A stretch of DNA of 15,940 nt from an uncultured Eubacteriales bacterium (GCA_900321525.1 ONWL01000090.1:1-15940), one strand, 5' to 3'; positions 1-7,521 are shown, counted from the first letter of the stretch. Translations and numbers: made by a program. The notes: generated from the letters alone by a model not told the origin.

Positions 1-143
1 TTTACTGTTTTAGGTTCGTTCTCTCTTGAACATTCTCTTCTCTGGTCATCCAACAGTTCAGATTCCAGAGTTTTAAGAATTTTCGAGGTTGGTTATACTA
101 TTCAGTTGTCAAGGTCCTTTGTGCTTTCTTTCTCAAGACCAGC
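1..143 (-). other. Probable 5' leader of an rRNA operon (16S gene off the left edge)
   Basis: No open reading frame is credible here. Downstream of the strong minus-strand promoter at 150-178, the transcript would run leftwards through this stretch and off the window. Read on the minus strand it contains CTTGACAACTGAATAG at about 103-118, similar to the conserved segment found in pre-16S leaders and rRNA spacers of Bacillota. In B. subtilis an rRNA operon (rrnO) lies directly after gyrA, so synteny supports the reading. No 16S sequence itself is visible, so the identity is inference. Confidence 0.5.
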
Positions 144-149
144 CTGTAT

Positions 150-178
150 ATCATAACACAGTCGCAAGAACTTGTCAA
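150..178 (-). promoter_or_regulatory. Strong sigma-A promoter, probably rRNA P1, with A-rich UP-like element
   Basis: On the minus strand the -35 is TTGACA (173-178) and the -10 is TATGAT (150-155), separated by exactly 17 bp. Immediately upstream of the -35 (about 180-200) the minus strand is almost pure A/T with A-tracts, as in UP elements that bind the RNA polymerase alpha subunit at rRNA promoters. It lies 38 nt downstream of the tRNA-Ser gene and points off the left edge. Consensus match and spacing are seen directly; the rRNA assignment is inferred from position. Confidence 0.75.
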
Positions 179-215
179 GCACTTTTTTTATTTATTTTCT
201 TCTGTAAGGAAGAAA

Positions 216-303
216 CGGAGAAAGAGGGATTTGAACCCTCGCACCGGTTGCCCGATCTACACCCTTAGCAGGGGCGCCTCTTCAGCCACTTGAGTATTTC
301 TCC
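216..303 (-). tRNA. tRNA-Ser (anticodon GCU)
   Basis: Minus-strand cloverleaf. The acceptor stem pairs GGAGAAA (297-303) with TTTCTCC (217-223) and the discriminator is G at 216. The T arm is GAGGG-TTCAAAT-CCCTC. The anticodon stem CGCCC / GGGTG (one G-U pair) closes the loop CTGCTAA, giving anticodon GCT, which reads AGC/AGU serine codons. The long variable arm typical of tRNA-Ser is present. CCA is not encoded, so it would be added after transcription. A consensus promoter lies directly upstream (345-373). The gene sits alone between gyrA and the putative rRNA promoter. Confidence 0.95.
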
Positions 304-320
304 ATGCCTGATTCCTTACT

Positions 321-337
321 GCATCTTTCGCAGATGC
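321..337 (-). other. Hairpin at the start of the tRNA-Ser precursor
   Basis: GCATCT and AGATGC form a perfect 6-bp stem with a 5-nt loop. Given the -10 box at 345-350, transcription should begin at about 338, so this hairpin would be the first thing in the transcript. It is followed by about 17 nt of linker before the mature tRNA end. It would be removed with the 5' leader by RNase P. A role in protecting or timing the precursor is possible but not shown. Confidence 0.5.
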
Positions 338-344
338 AAAAATT

Positions 345-373
345 ATTATACGGAATCTACAGCGTTTTGTCAA
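345..373 (-). promoter_or_regulatory. Consensus promoter of tRNA-Ser
   Basis: Minus strand: -35 TTGACA at 368-373 and -10 TATAAT at 345-350 with a 17-bp spacer, a perfect match to the sigma-A consensus. The sequence upstream (374-410) is A/T rich with A-tracts on this strand. The distance to the tRNA start (303) leaves a leader of about 35 nt. The gene is therefore likely transcribed independently of gyrA. Confidence 0.85.
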
Positions 374-472
374 TAGCTTTTTTGATTTTTCCAAAATTTT
401 TTCAGATGTGCTTCTTCTGCCTCTGGTTTGCTCCGTATACAGCTTTCCAGAAGATACCATTCTCCCTCCTAT

Positions 473-503
473 GCCGGAGAAAAAGACCAGCCTCTTCTCC
501 GAC
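473..503 (-). terminator. Hairpin downstream of gyrA, possible transcription end
   Basis: Minus-strand GTCGGAGAA (495-503) pairs with TTCTCCGGC (473-481), a 9-bp stem with one G-U pair that can extend inwards with further A-U and G-U pairs. It lies about 90 nt past the gyrA stop. No uridine tract follows on the minus strand, so it is not a classical intrinsic terminator. It may be a pausing or 3'-end-stabilising structure. The rest of the 374-590 gap shows no gene. Confidence 0.3.
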
Positions 504-590
504 ACAATAGGAAACCAGTTGCTTTGCAGTCCTGGATGGAATGTTGACTTTTGGACAGTGTACCCAATCACCTACTGCTGTATATGACTG

Positions 591-3140
591 TTACCCTATC
601 TCTTCTGGATCTGCTTTTGATACAGTCTGCCCGGAATCATTTTGGAAGTCTTCCGCAGCTTCCTCTGAATATTCATCTTCTCCATTTTCTGCTATGATCT
701 CGGATTCCCGTACCTTTGCCACACTGGCAACCTGTACGCCATCTTTCAGATTCATGAGAATCACACCGGATGTGGTTCTGCCAATGACAGAAATATCTGC
801 AATCTTGATCCGGATCAGGATACCCTCTGTAGAAATCAGCATCATTTCCTGATGAAACTCTACAATCTTGAATCCAGTAAGTTTTCCTGTCTTTTCACTG
901 AGCTTGTGGCAAAGAATTCCCTTACCGCCGCGATTCTGCGGTTTAAACTCGGTAAGCAGTGTACACTTGCCCATTCCCTTTTCCGTAATGGTCAAAAGTG
1001 CCTCTCCCTGTGTATTTAACTGCATGCCGATGACTTCATCGCCTGGTGCAAGCTCCATTCCTTTGACGCCCATAGACGTTCTGCCGGTAGGACGTACATC
1101 TGTCTCATGGAACCGGATACACTGGGCATTTTTAGATACCAGAAAAATGTCCTTGGTCTGATCCGTGGTCTTTACCGCGATCAGTTCATCTCCATCCCGC
1201 AGTGTAATGGCTGCCAGACCGGTTTTGCGAATATTGCCATATTCCTCAATCGGTGTCTTCTTGACCATACCGTCTCTGGTTGCCATAAACAGATACTGAC
1301 CGGCACTGTATGCCCGTTTGGAAATCAGGGCTGTGACTTTTTCGTCCGGCTGTAACTGGAGCAGATTCACGATGGCCACTCCTCTTGCGGTACGTCCTGC
1401 ATCCGGAATCTCATATCCTTTCAGGCGATATACTCTTCCCTTGCTGGTAAAGAATAAAATCTGATTATGGGTAGAAGTCATCAGCAGGTCTTCGATGTAG
1501 TCATCTTCGATGGTCTGCATCCCCTTAATTCCCTTCCCACCGCGGTTCTGGGCCTTGAAATGCTCCGCTGACATACGCTTGATATAACCCAAATGGGTTC
1601 TGACGATGACCACATCTTCTTCATCGATCAGGTCTTCGTCACACATTTCCTCATCCGATAAACTGATCTTCGTTCGTCTGTCATCTCCGTATTTCTCACG
1701 AATCACCAGAATTTCTTCCCGAATGACCTGCAACAATCGATTCCGGTCTGCTAAAATCGCTTTTAACTCTGCAATTTTGTCCATTAACTCTTGATATTCT
1801 GCCTCTAACTTTTCCCGTTCCAAACCGGTCAGGACACGCAGACGCATATCCACGATTGCCTGTGCCTGTGCATCTGTCAGACCAAACTCTTCCATCAGGG
1901 AAGCCTTGGCAATCTGCACATTGGCAGAACCCCGGATGATCTGGATGACTCTGTCAATATGATCTAACGCAATGAGCAATCCCTGTAAAATATGTGCCCG
2001 TTCTTCTGCCTTGTTCAGATCAAACCGGGTTCTTCTGGTCACTACCTCTTCCTGGTGCTGAAGATAATATTGCAGCATATCCAGTAGATTCATAACCTTC
2101 GGCTCATTGTTCACCAATGCCAGCATAATGACACCATAGGTATCCTGTAACTGGGTATGCTTCATCAGCTGATTTAATACCACATTGGGATTCACATCCT
2201 TGCGCAGTTCAATGCACACGCGGGTACCTTCTCTGTTGGACTCATCACGCAGATCGGTAATGCCATCTACCTTTTTGTCTTTATGCAGTTCTGCAATCTT
2301 CTCCACCAGCCTTGCTTTGTTCACCATGTAAGGCAGCTCTATGGCCACGATCCGGTGCTTGCCATTTGGCATGGGCTCAATGTTGGTGACAGAACGAACC
2401 GTCAGCTTTCCACGACCAGTGCGATAGGCCTCTTCAATCCCTCGTCTGCCCAAAATCTCCGCACCCGTAGGGAAATCCGGTCCCTTTACGATAGACAAAA
2501 TTTCCTCAATATCGGTTTCTTTGTTCTCCAATACCCGGTTGTCAATGATCTTGACCACTGCATCAATCAGCTCCCGGAGATTGTGGGGCGGAATATTGGT
2601 TGCCATACCAACTGCAATACCAGTGGTTCCGTTTGCCAACAGATTTGGAAAACGGGAAGGCAGCACGGTAGGCTCCTTCTCTGTCTCATCAAAGTTTGGC
2701 ACAAAATCTACGGTATCTTTGTTAATATCTGCCAGAAGTTCCATGGAAATCTTACTCAACCTGGCTTCTGTATAACGCATGGCAGCCGCACCATCTCCAT
2801 CTTCGGAACCAAAGTTTCCATGCCCATCTACCAACGGATAACGGGTAGACCATTCCTGGGCCATGTTGACCAATGCCCCATAAATGGAACTGTCGCCATG
2901 AGGGTGATATTTACCCATGGTATCACCGACGATACGGGCACTCTTACGATGTGGCTTATCCGGACCGTTATTCAACTCTATCATGGAATACAGAACACGC
3001 CGCTGTACCGGTTTCAATCCATCCCGTACATCCGGCAGAGCTCTGGCTGCAATGACACTCATCGCATAATCAATATAGGATTTTTCCATCGTCTTTTTCA
3101 GATCGACTTCTTTCACCCTATCAAAAATCGTTTCATCCAT
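591..3140 (-). CDS. gyrA: DNA gyrase subunit A
   Basis: Breakage-reunion subunit of DNA gyrase, which introduces negative supercoils with GyrB. The 849-residue product has the usual length. The start is the ATG at 3140 (MDETIFDRV), preceded by GGAGG at 7 nt. The frame is open up to 3170, but upstream starts have poor ribosome sites and the extra residues match nothing expected. The catalytic tyrosine is Tyr123 in AAMRYTEARLS. The quinolone-determining segment is HPHGDSSIYG (residues 79-88), with Gly at the position equivalent to E. coli Asp87. The C-terminal beta-pinwheel carries two QNRGGKG sequences close to the GyrA-box that distinguishes gyrase from topoisomerase IV. The tail is acidic. 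It lies 75 nt downstream of gyrB and probably shares its transcript. Confidence 0.97.
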   Translation of the reverse strand: MDETIFDRVKEVDLKKTMEKSYIDYAMSVIAARALPDVRDGLKPVQRRVLYSMIELNNGPDKPHRKSARIVGDTMGKYHPHGDSSIYGALVNMAQEWSTRYPLVDGHGNFGSEDGDGAAAMRYTEARLSKISMELLADINKDTVDFVPNFDETEKEPTVLPSRFPNLLANGTTGIAVGMATNIPPHNLRELIDAVVKIIDNRVLENKETDIEEILSIVKGPDFPTGAEILGRRGIEEAYRTGRGKLTVRSVTNIEPMPNGKHRIVAIELPYMVNKARLVEKIAELHKDKKVDGITDLRDESNREGTRVCIELRKDVNPNVVLNQLMKHTQLQDTYGVIMLALVNNEPKVMNLLDMLQYYLQHQEEVVTRRTRFDLNKAEERAHILQGLLIALDHIDRVIQIIRGSANVQIAKASLMEEFGLTDAQAQAIVDMRLRVLTGLEREKLEAEYQELMDKIAELKAILADRNRLLQVIREEILVIREKYGDDRRTKISLSDEEMCDEDLIDEEDVVIVRTHLGYIKRMSAEHFKAQNRGGKGIKGMQTIEDDYIEDLLMTSTHNQILFFTSKGRVYRLKGYEIPDAGRTARGVAIVNLLQLQPDEKVTALISKRAYSAGQYLFMATRDGMVKKTPIEEYGNIRKTGLAAITLRDGDELIAVKTTDQTKDIFLVSKNAQCIRFHETDVRPTGRTSMGVKGMELAPGDEVIGMQLNTQGEALLTITEKGMGKCTLLTEFKPQNRGGKGILCHKLSEKTGKLTGFKIVEFHQEMMLISTEGILIRIKIADISVIGRTTSGVILMNLKDGVQVASVAKVRESEIIAENGEDEYSEEAAEDFQNDSGQTVSKADPEEIG

Positions 3141-3155
3141 CTGTTCCTCCATTCC

Positions 3156-3211
3156 GCAGTGTCTGACCATCCTACACTGCCTGCAGATCTCCCTTTACAG
3201 AACCCTCTGCA
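3156..3211 (-). other. Two hairpins in the gyrB-gyrA spacer
   Basis: GCAGTGT (3156-3162) and ACACTGC (3174-3180) are perfect 7-bp inverted arms around an 11-nt loop. Beside it, TGCAGA (3182-3187) and TCTGCA (3206-3211) form a second 6-bp pair. Both sit just upstream of the gyrA ribosome site (3146-3150). They could adjust RNA processing or translation between the subunits. Function unknown. Confidence 0.4.
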
Positions 3212-3215
3212 ACTA

Positions 3216-4091
3216 TCAGATATCCAAATTATTGACAAATCTTGCATTTGCCTCAATGAATTCCCGTCTTGGCTCTACTTTATCGCCCATCAGCGTGGTA
3301 AAGGTCAGATCAATTCCTGCCAGATCGGACTCATCCATATTGACTTTCAACAAAATACGGTTTTCCGGATCCATGGTAGTTTCCCACAACTGCTCTGCAT
3401 CCATCTCTCCCAAACCTTTGTAACGCTGTACTTTGTTGTTTCCGTCACGACCAATCTCAGTCTCCATCAAATAATTCAATTCCTCATCGCTGTATGCATA
3501 CCAGACTTTTCTATTTTTTTCAATCTTATACAGCGGTGGTTGTGCCAGATACACATGTCCCTGCTTGATCAAATCTGGCATCAACCGATATAAAAAGGTC
3601 AGCAATAGCGTACTAATATGGGCACCGTCTACGTCTGCATCGGTCATAATGATGATCTTATGATAGCGAAGCTTAGAAATATCAAAATCCTCATGAATCC
3701 CGGTACCAAATGCAGTAATCATAGTTTTAATTTCTGCATTGCCATAAATACGATCTAACCTTGCCTTTTCCACATTCAAAATCTTACCTCGCAAAGGCAA
3801 AATGGCCTGTGTGGCTCTGGCTCTTGCCTTTTTGGCAGAACCACCTGCGGAATCTCCCTCTACGATGTAGATTTCACAATTTTCCGGATTCTTGTCCGTA
3901 CAATCTGCCAGTTTTCCAGGAAGTGCAGAACCATCCAAAGCAGATTTTCTTCTGGTTAGCTCCCTGGCCTTTCTGGCCGCAGCTCTGGCCCGCTGTGCCA
4001 AAATGGATTTCTCGCAGATGATCTTGGCAATTACTGGATTTTGTTCTAAGAAATAAGTTAACTGTTCACTGACTACACTATCCACTGCCAC
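3216..4091 (-). CDS. gyrB: GyrB C-terminal fragment (TOPRIM domain)
   Basis: Open frame downstream of the internal stop. It encodes the rest of GyrB: the end of the transducer, AARKARELTRRKSAL, the TOPRIM motif EGDSAGGSA, the metal-binding acidic motif TDADVDGAH, and the C-terminal QRYKGLGEM and LWETTMDP motifs that contact GyrA. The first possible start is a GTG at 4091, with no ribosome site ahead of it. The frame continues upstream to the TAG, and the ATP-contacting QTK motif lies in that upstream part (about 4120-4128), outside this fragment. It is therefore unlikely to be well translated alone and is best read as the 3' part of a broken gyrB. Confidence 0.75.
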   Translation of the reverse strand: MAVDSVVSEQLTYFLEQNPVIAKIICEKSILAQRARAAARKARELTRRKSALDGSALPGKLADCTDKNPENCEIYIVEGDSAGGSAKKARARATQAILPLRGKILNVEKARLDRIYGNAEIKTMITAFGTGIHEDFDISKLRYHKIIIMTDADVDGAHISTLLLTFLYRLMPDLIKQGHVYLAQPPLYKIEKNRKVWYAYSDEELNYLMETEIGRDGNNKVQRYKGLGEMDAEQLWETTMDPENRILLKVNMDESDLAGIDLTFTTLMGDKVEPRREFIEANARFVNNLDI

Positions 4092-4145
4092 TCTAGCTTC
4101 GCTATTGCCTAATTTCTGCTTGGTCTGTCCCTCAAACTGGGGCTC

Positions 4146-4997
4146 CTACAGATGCGTTCCACCCTCCGGAGTATTGATGTTGTTGACAAAGCTATAAATA
4201 TTTTCGGTATAAGAATCGTTATGTTGGAATGCCACTTCTACAAACACATTGTCCTTCATGGCTTCGCAATACAGCACCTTGTCATACAATGGATTTTTAG
4301 AACCATTCAGATAGGTGACAAATTCCTTGATTCCCCCCTCATAACAATAGCTTTCTTCCCGCTTTTCCTCCCGCTCATCTTTCAGACAGATGTGCAACCC
4401 CTTTGTCAGGAATGCCATCTCCCGAAGACGATTCTGCAAAATACTGTAATCATATACGGTTTCCTCAAAAATCTGCTTATCTGGCAGGAAACTGACGGTG
4501 GTTCCATGGCGTTCCGGCTCACAAGTTCCAATTTCCTGTAGCGCATACATGACCTTGCCCCGCTCATACCGCTGCTTGTACACCTTACCATCTTTGTAAA
4601 TCATGACTTCCAGCCACTCAGAGAGGGCATTGACCACGGAAGCACCTACGCCGTGTAGACCACCGGATACCTTATAGCCTCCACCGCCAAACTTACCACC
4701 TGCATGTAGGATGGTAAACACTACTTCCACAGCCGGAATCCCTTTGGTAGGATGAATCCCTACCGGAATACCTCGCCCGTTGTCCATAACAGTAATGGAA
4801 TTGTCCGGATTGATCTGCACTAAAATACTGGTACACACACCAGCCAAAGCCTCATCTACTGCATTGTCTACTATCTCATATACCAGATGATGGAGTCCTC
4901 TTGAAGAGGTGCTTCCGATGTACATACCCGGACGCTTTCTGACCGCCTCTAAACCCTCTAAAATTTGAATTTGACCTGCTCCATACTCCTCACTCAT
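4146..4997 (-). CDS. gyrB: GyrB N-terminal fragment (GHKL ATPase domain)
   Basis: This 283-residue product holds the GHKL ATPase fold of gyrase B. It has the catalytic glutamate in YEIVDNAVDEAL (Glu41, with Asn45 and Asp48), the DNGRGIP loop (72-78) and the nucleotide lid GGLHGVGASVVNALS (112-126). It stops at TAG right after EGGTHL. The start is the ATG at 4997 (MSEEYGAGQ), with GTGAGG upstream. A GTG at 5009 in the same frame is less likely because it overlaps that ribosome site. The fragment lacks the QTK lysine loop that completes the ATP site, so it is not expected to hydrolyse ATP alone. It lies 37 nt after recF; the remB gene that separates recF and gyrB in B. subtilis is absent. Confidence 0.85.
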   Translation of the reverse strand: MSEEYGAGQIQILEGLEAVRKRPGMYIGSTSSRGLHHLVYEIVDNAVDEALAGVCTSILVQINPDNSITVMDNGRGIPVGIHPTKGIPAVEVVFTILHAGGKFGGGGYKVSGGLHGVGASVVNALSEWLEVMIYKDGKVYKQRYERGKVMYALQEIGTCEPERHGTTVSFLPDKQIFEETVYDYSILQNRLREMAFLTKGLHICLKDEREEKREESYCYEGGIKEFVTYLNGSKNPLYDKVLYCEAMKDNVFVEVAFQHNDSYTENIYSFVNNINTPEGGTHL

Positions 4998-5034
4998 AGA
5001 AAACCTCACTTCTGCCCAAATGGGCTATTCTCTG

Positions 5035-6120
5035 TCAATTCTCCCGCTCCACTGTGCCATTGACCACATGGAACACTTTATCCATCTGAAATCGATGGTC
5101 TACAAAATCATCCAAACCGGTACAAGTAATCATGGTCTGGATGCCATGAATGCTATTTAACAATTGATTCTGCCGATTTTCATCCAGTTCACTTAACACA
5201 TCATCTAACAAAAGTACCGGTGTATCATGAATCAGTTCCTTCACCAACTGAATTTCCGCCAGCTTCACAGACAATGCGGCTGTCCGCTGTTGTCCCTGAG
5301 AACCAAATTTGCGAATATCAATTCCATTTACACTAAAACTAATATCATCTCTATGAGGTCCCACTGTGGTTCCTTTTTGGCGCATGTCTCGTTCTCTTGC
5401 AGAAAACAATTGTTTGGCAAACTCTTCCGCAGATGCGCTTGGCTCATACAAAATCTCTAATTCTTCTTTGCCACCAGAAAGGCTGCCATGTATCGTCCGA
5501 ATGATGCCCGCCAATTTTTGTAAAAAAGCTGCCCTTGCTGCAATCATCGGCGTGCCAAACCGAATCAGTTGTGCATCCCATACATCTAACTGCATAGGTA
5601 ATCCGGCAGAACCATACTGTTCACGCAGCAAGGTATTCCGCTGAATGAGTGCCTTATTATAATTGACAAGATGATATACATAGATTTTATCCAGCTGACA
5701 CAATTCCAAATCAATAAATTTCCGACGTTCTCCCGGACCACTTTTGATCAGCTGCAAGTCCTCTGGAGAAAAAAAGACAACATTCACAATGCCAAACAAT
5801 TCGCTTGCCTTGCGAATGGGGATTCCATTGATGGCAATTCCTTTGCTTTTAGACTTTTTCAGGTGAATGTCCACCCGTTCTGTCCGGTTTTCCCGGTTGA
5901 CAAACATCTTGATATGAGATTCTTCCTGTCCAAAAGAAATCAGTTCCCGATCCCGGCTGCCTCTGTGTGACTTACTGGTACCGGCCAGATATACCGCCTC
6001 TAAGATATTGGTCTTCCCTTGGGCATTGTCTCCGTAAAAGATATTGATTCCTTCGTCAAACTCAATTCGAGTCTCTTCATAATTACGATAATGTTTTAGT
6101 TCAATTGCATCAATTTTCAT
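5035..6120 (-). CDS. recF: DNA replication and repair protein RecF
   Basis: SMC-like ATPase that, with RecO and RecR, helps load RecA at single-strand gaps bound by SSB. The 361 residues match the family length. The N-terminal Walker A is GDNAQGKTN (30-38). Further on are the ABC-type signature region SQGQQRTAALSVKLAEI and the Walker B / D-loop LLLDDVLSELD. The start is the ATG at 6120, preceded by AGGCAGG. The gap from the yaaA stop is only 9 nt, so translation is probably coupled. Gene position between dnaN/yaaA and gyrB is the standard Bacillota arrangement. Confidence 0.96.
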   Translation of the reverse strand: MKIDAIELKHYRNYEETRIEFDEGINIFYGDNAQGKTNILEAVYLAGTSKSHRGSRDRELISFGQEESHIKMFVNRENRTERVDIHLKKSKSKGIAINGIPIRKASELFGIVNVVFFSPEDLQLIKSGPGERRKFIDLELCQLDKIYVYHLVNYNKALIQRNTLLREQYGSAGLPMQLDVWDAQLIRFGTPMIAARAAFLQKLAGIIRTIHGSLSGGKEELEILYEPSASAEEFAKQLFSARERDMRQKGTTVGPHRDDISFSVNGIDIRKFGSQGQQRTAALSVKLAEIQLVKELIHDTPVLLLDDVLSELDENRQNQLLNSIHGIQTMITCTGLDDFVDHRFQMDKVFHVVNGTVEREN

Positions 6121-6129
6121 CTTGCCTGC

Positions 6130-6336
6130 CTATTTGACAATGCGTATTGTCTCACCTGCAAATGTGACCACATCCCCATCATACAGCTTCTTACCACGCT
6201 GATATTCCACTGTTCCGTTGACCAGAACTTCCCCATCCTGAATGACCATCTTGGCCTCTACACCGGAACTGACCAGATGAACAGCCTTTAGTGCCTGTCC
6301 CAGTTTGATATATTCTTCCCGTAATACAATTTCCAT
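6130..6336 (-). CDS. yaaA: S4-domain RNA-binding protein YaaA (RlbA)
   Basis: Small S4-like protein of 68 residues beginning MEIVLREEYIKLGQALKA, the usual size for this conserved companion of dnaN and recF. The S4 fold signature is visible: LGQALKAVHLVSSGVEAK, then DGEVLVNGTVEYQRGKKL and a final short beta strand. Many family members are thought to bind RNA, but the exact role is not established. The start at 6336 is chosen because AGAGGA precedes it at suitable spacing. A longer frame to 6375 adds only basic residues not typical of the family. It is the third gene of the dnaA-dnaN group. Confidence 0.9.
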   Translation of the reverse strand: MEIVLREEYIKLGQALKAVHLVSSGVEAKMVIQDGEVLVNGTVEYQRGKKLYDGDVVTFAGETIRIVK

Positions 6337-6387
6337 TGTTTTCCTCTTTCTTCCTGTTCTCCGGATTTTTCCCAAAATATCGGTTCA

Positions 6388-6416
6388 CGTAGCTGTCCAG
6401 TTTCTTCATAGTTACG
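6388..6416 (+). repeat. Palindromic element, copy 1 (overlaps the dnaN stop codon)
   Basis: CGTAGCTGT and ATAGTTACG are 9-nt arms around an 11-nt loop (CCAGTTTCTTC). On the plus strand all positions pair if two G-U wobbles are allowed. A second copy with the same arm length and loop length lies at 12236-12264. Including the flanks, the two copies match at 25 of 31 positions, and the changes keep the stem. In this copy the right arm covers the last codons of dnaN on the opposite strand. Probably a dispersed intergenic repeat or RNA-structure element. Confidence 0.55.
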
Positions 6417-7521
6417 AGTTTACATTAAATGTAACCGGCAGGATGATGTAAATATAACTGTTTTCCTCATCCCGGATATAACACGGAGATTTGGAATTGA
6501 TCATATACAAACTCACTTCCTCATCATCGATGACACGAAGGGCATCAATCAGGAAACGTGGATTGAATCCAATCATAATGTCGCTTCCGGATTTTGTAAT
6601 CATCAAATCCTCATTCATACTTCCCATCGTAGATTTTAACTGAATTTTCATTTCTTCTTCTGAAACAGTCATAATAATGGGCTTTTTATCACTTTCTTTA
6701 ACCAGCAATGTGGCGCGGTCAATACAGTTTAACAATTCTTTTTTATTGACAGTGACTTTGGTTTCATAATCGTCATGAAGGAGCTGACTGATTTTATAAA
6801 ATTCCCCTTCAATCAGGCGGGATACCACCACCGTATTATCAAACTCAAACACAATGTGGTTTTTGGTGAAGAAGATGGACACTTCACTGTCTGCTTCTCC
6901 TGTCAGGATCTTACTGATTTCGCTCAGCGTTTTTCCTGGAACCACAATCTTGACTGGCGGATAATTGTCATTTAATTTCACATTACGCAAGGATACACGA
7001 TGTCCATCTAAGGATACCATACGAAGTTCATCTCCGGATACTTCCAACAATTCACCGGACATCATTTTGTTGTTTTCATTGTCAAGGGTAGAAAAAATCG
7101 TCTGACGAATTAATTCCTTTAACGTAAATTGTGAAATGATAATTTTATTTTCCGTCTCCACAGAAGGGAGGTATGCGAACTCCTCTCCATCTCGTCCTGG
7201 AATCGTAAAGACTGCTTTTTCACATACAATGGTAGTAGAACATGCGGCATCGGATTCAATCAAAATATCATTGTCCGGAAGTTTCCGGATAATCTCAAAA
7301 ATAATCTTCGCATCCAAAGCCAGTTTACCATCTTCATAAATGGTACCATCCACAATGGTTTCAATACCAAGTTCCATATCATTGGCAGTCAATGTAATCA
7401 CATTGTTTTCTACCGTAAACAGGATACATTCTAAAATAGGCATTGTGGTTTTAGAAGAAACAGCTTTGGAAACAATGTTTACGCCCTTTAACAGGGAACT
7501 TTTTGGACAGGAAATTTTCAT
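6412..7521 (-). CDS. dnaN: DNA polymerase III sliding clamp (beta subunit)
   Basis: Ring-shaped processivity clamp that holds the replicative polymerase on DNA and recruits many repair factors. The 369-residue product has the expected length for three clamp folds. It begins MKISCPKSSLLKGVNIVSKA and ends VTFNVNS. The start is the ATG at 7521, with AAAGGAG about 10 nt upstream. A frame extension to 7551 is not supported. Signature segments include SKAVSSKTTMPILECI near the N terminus and EEENSYIYIILPV-like residues at the C-terminal strand (here DEENSYIYIILPV). It follows dnaA after 357 nt containing origin elements, so it may have its own promoter as well as read-through from dnaA. Confidence 0.97.
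   Translation of the reverse strand: MKISCPKSSLLKGVNIVSKAVSSKTTMPILECILFTVENNVITLTANDMELGIETIVDGTIYEDGKLALDAKIIFEIIRKLPDNDILIESDAACSTTIVCEKAVFTIPGRDGEEFAYLPSVETENKIIISQFTLKELIRQTIFSTLDNENNKMMSGELLEVSGDELRMVSLDGHRVSLRNVKLNDNYPPVKIVVPGKTLSEISKILTGEADSEVSIFFTKNHIVFEFDNTVVVSRLIEGEFYKISQLLHDDYETKVTVNKKELLNCIDRATLLVKESDKKPIIMTVSEEEMKIQLKSTMGSMNEDLMITKSGSDIMIGFNPRFLIDALRVIDDEEVSLYMINSKSPCYIRDEENSYIYIILPVTFNVNS

Larger units (their letters stand above)
3216..4997 (-). pseudogene. gyrB: gyrB interrupted by an in-frame TAG with a missing segment
   Basis: The whole span aligns by eye to one GyrB protein, but the frame is stopped by TAG at 4146-4148. Before it the protein ends in the conserved EGGTHL. 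Directly after it, in the same frame, comes EPQFEGQTKQKLGNSEAR, which in known GyrB proteins lies about 46 residues further on (B. subtilis and E. coli recalled for comparison). So a block of roughly 135 nt in the second half of the ATPase/transducer domain is absent and replaced by a single stop codon, with the frame otherwise kept. All downstream TOPRIM motifs are intact, with no sign of decay. Without this lesion the protein would be about 638 residues. Gyrase is essential, so a recent mutation, a second gyrB elsewhere, or an assembly error should all be considered. Confidence 0.85.

Noticed and set aside
2283..3593. 436-codon plus-strand open frame across the gyrA-gyrB junction
   Set aside because: It is antisense to two strongly conserved genes, rich in His, Cys, Ile and Gln as expected of a shadow frame, crosses their spacer, and has no ribosome site or recognisable motif.
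4146..4148. Recoding of TAG as a sense codon in gyrB
   Set aside because: Even with read-through about 45 codons would still be missing, and no other in-frame TAG is seen in the core genes here, so stop-codon reassignment does not explain the lesion.
6191..6409. 72-codon minus-strand frame overlapping yaaA
   Set aside because: It is an out-of-frame overlap of yaaA; its start lies inside the palindromic repeat and its C-terminal part is low-complexity shadow of yaaA.
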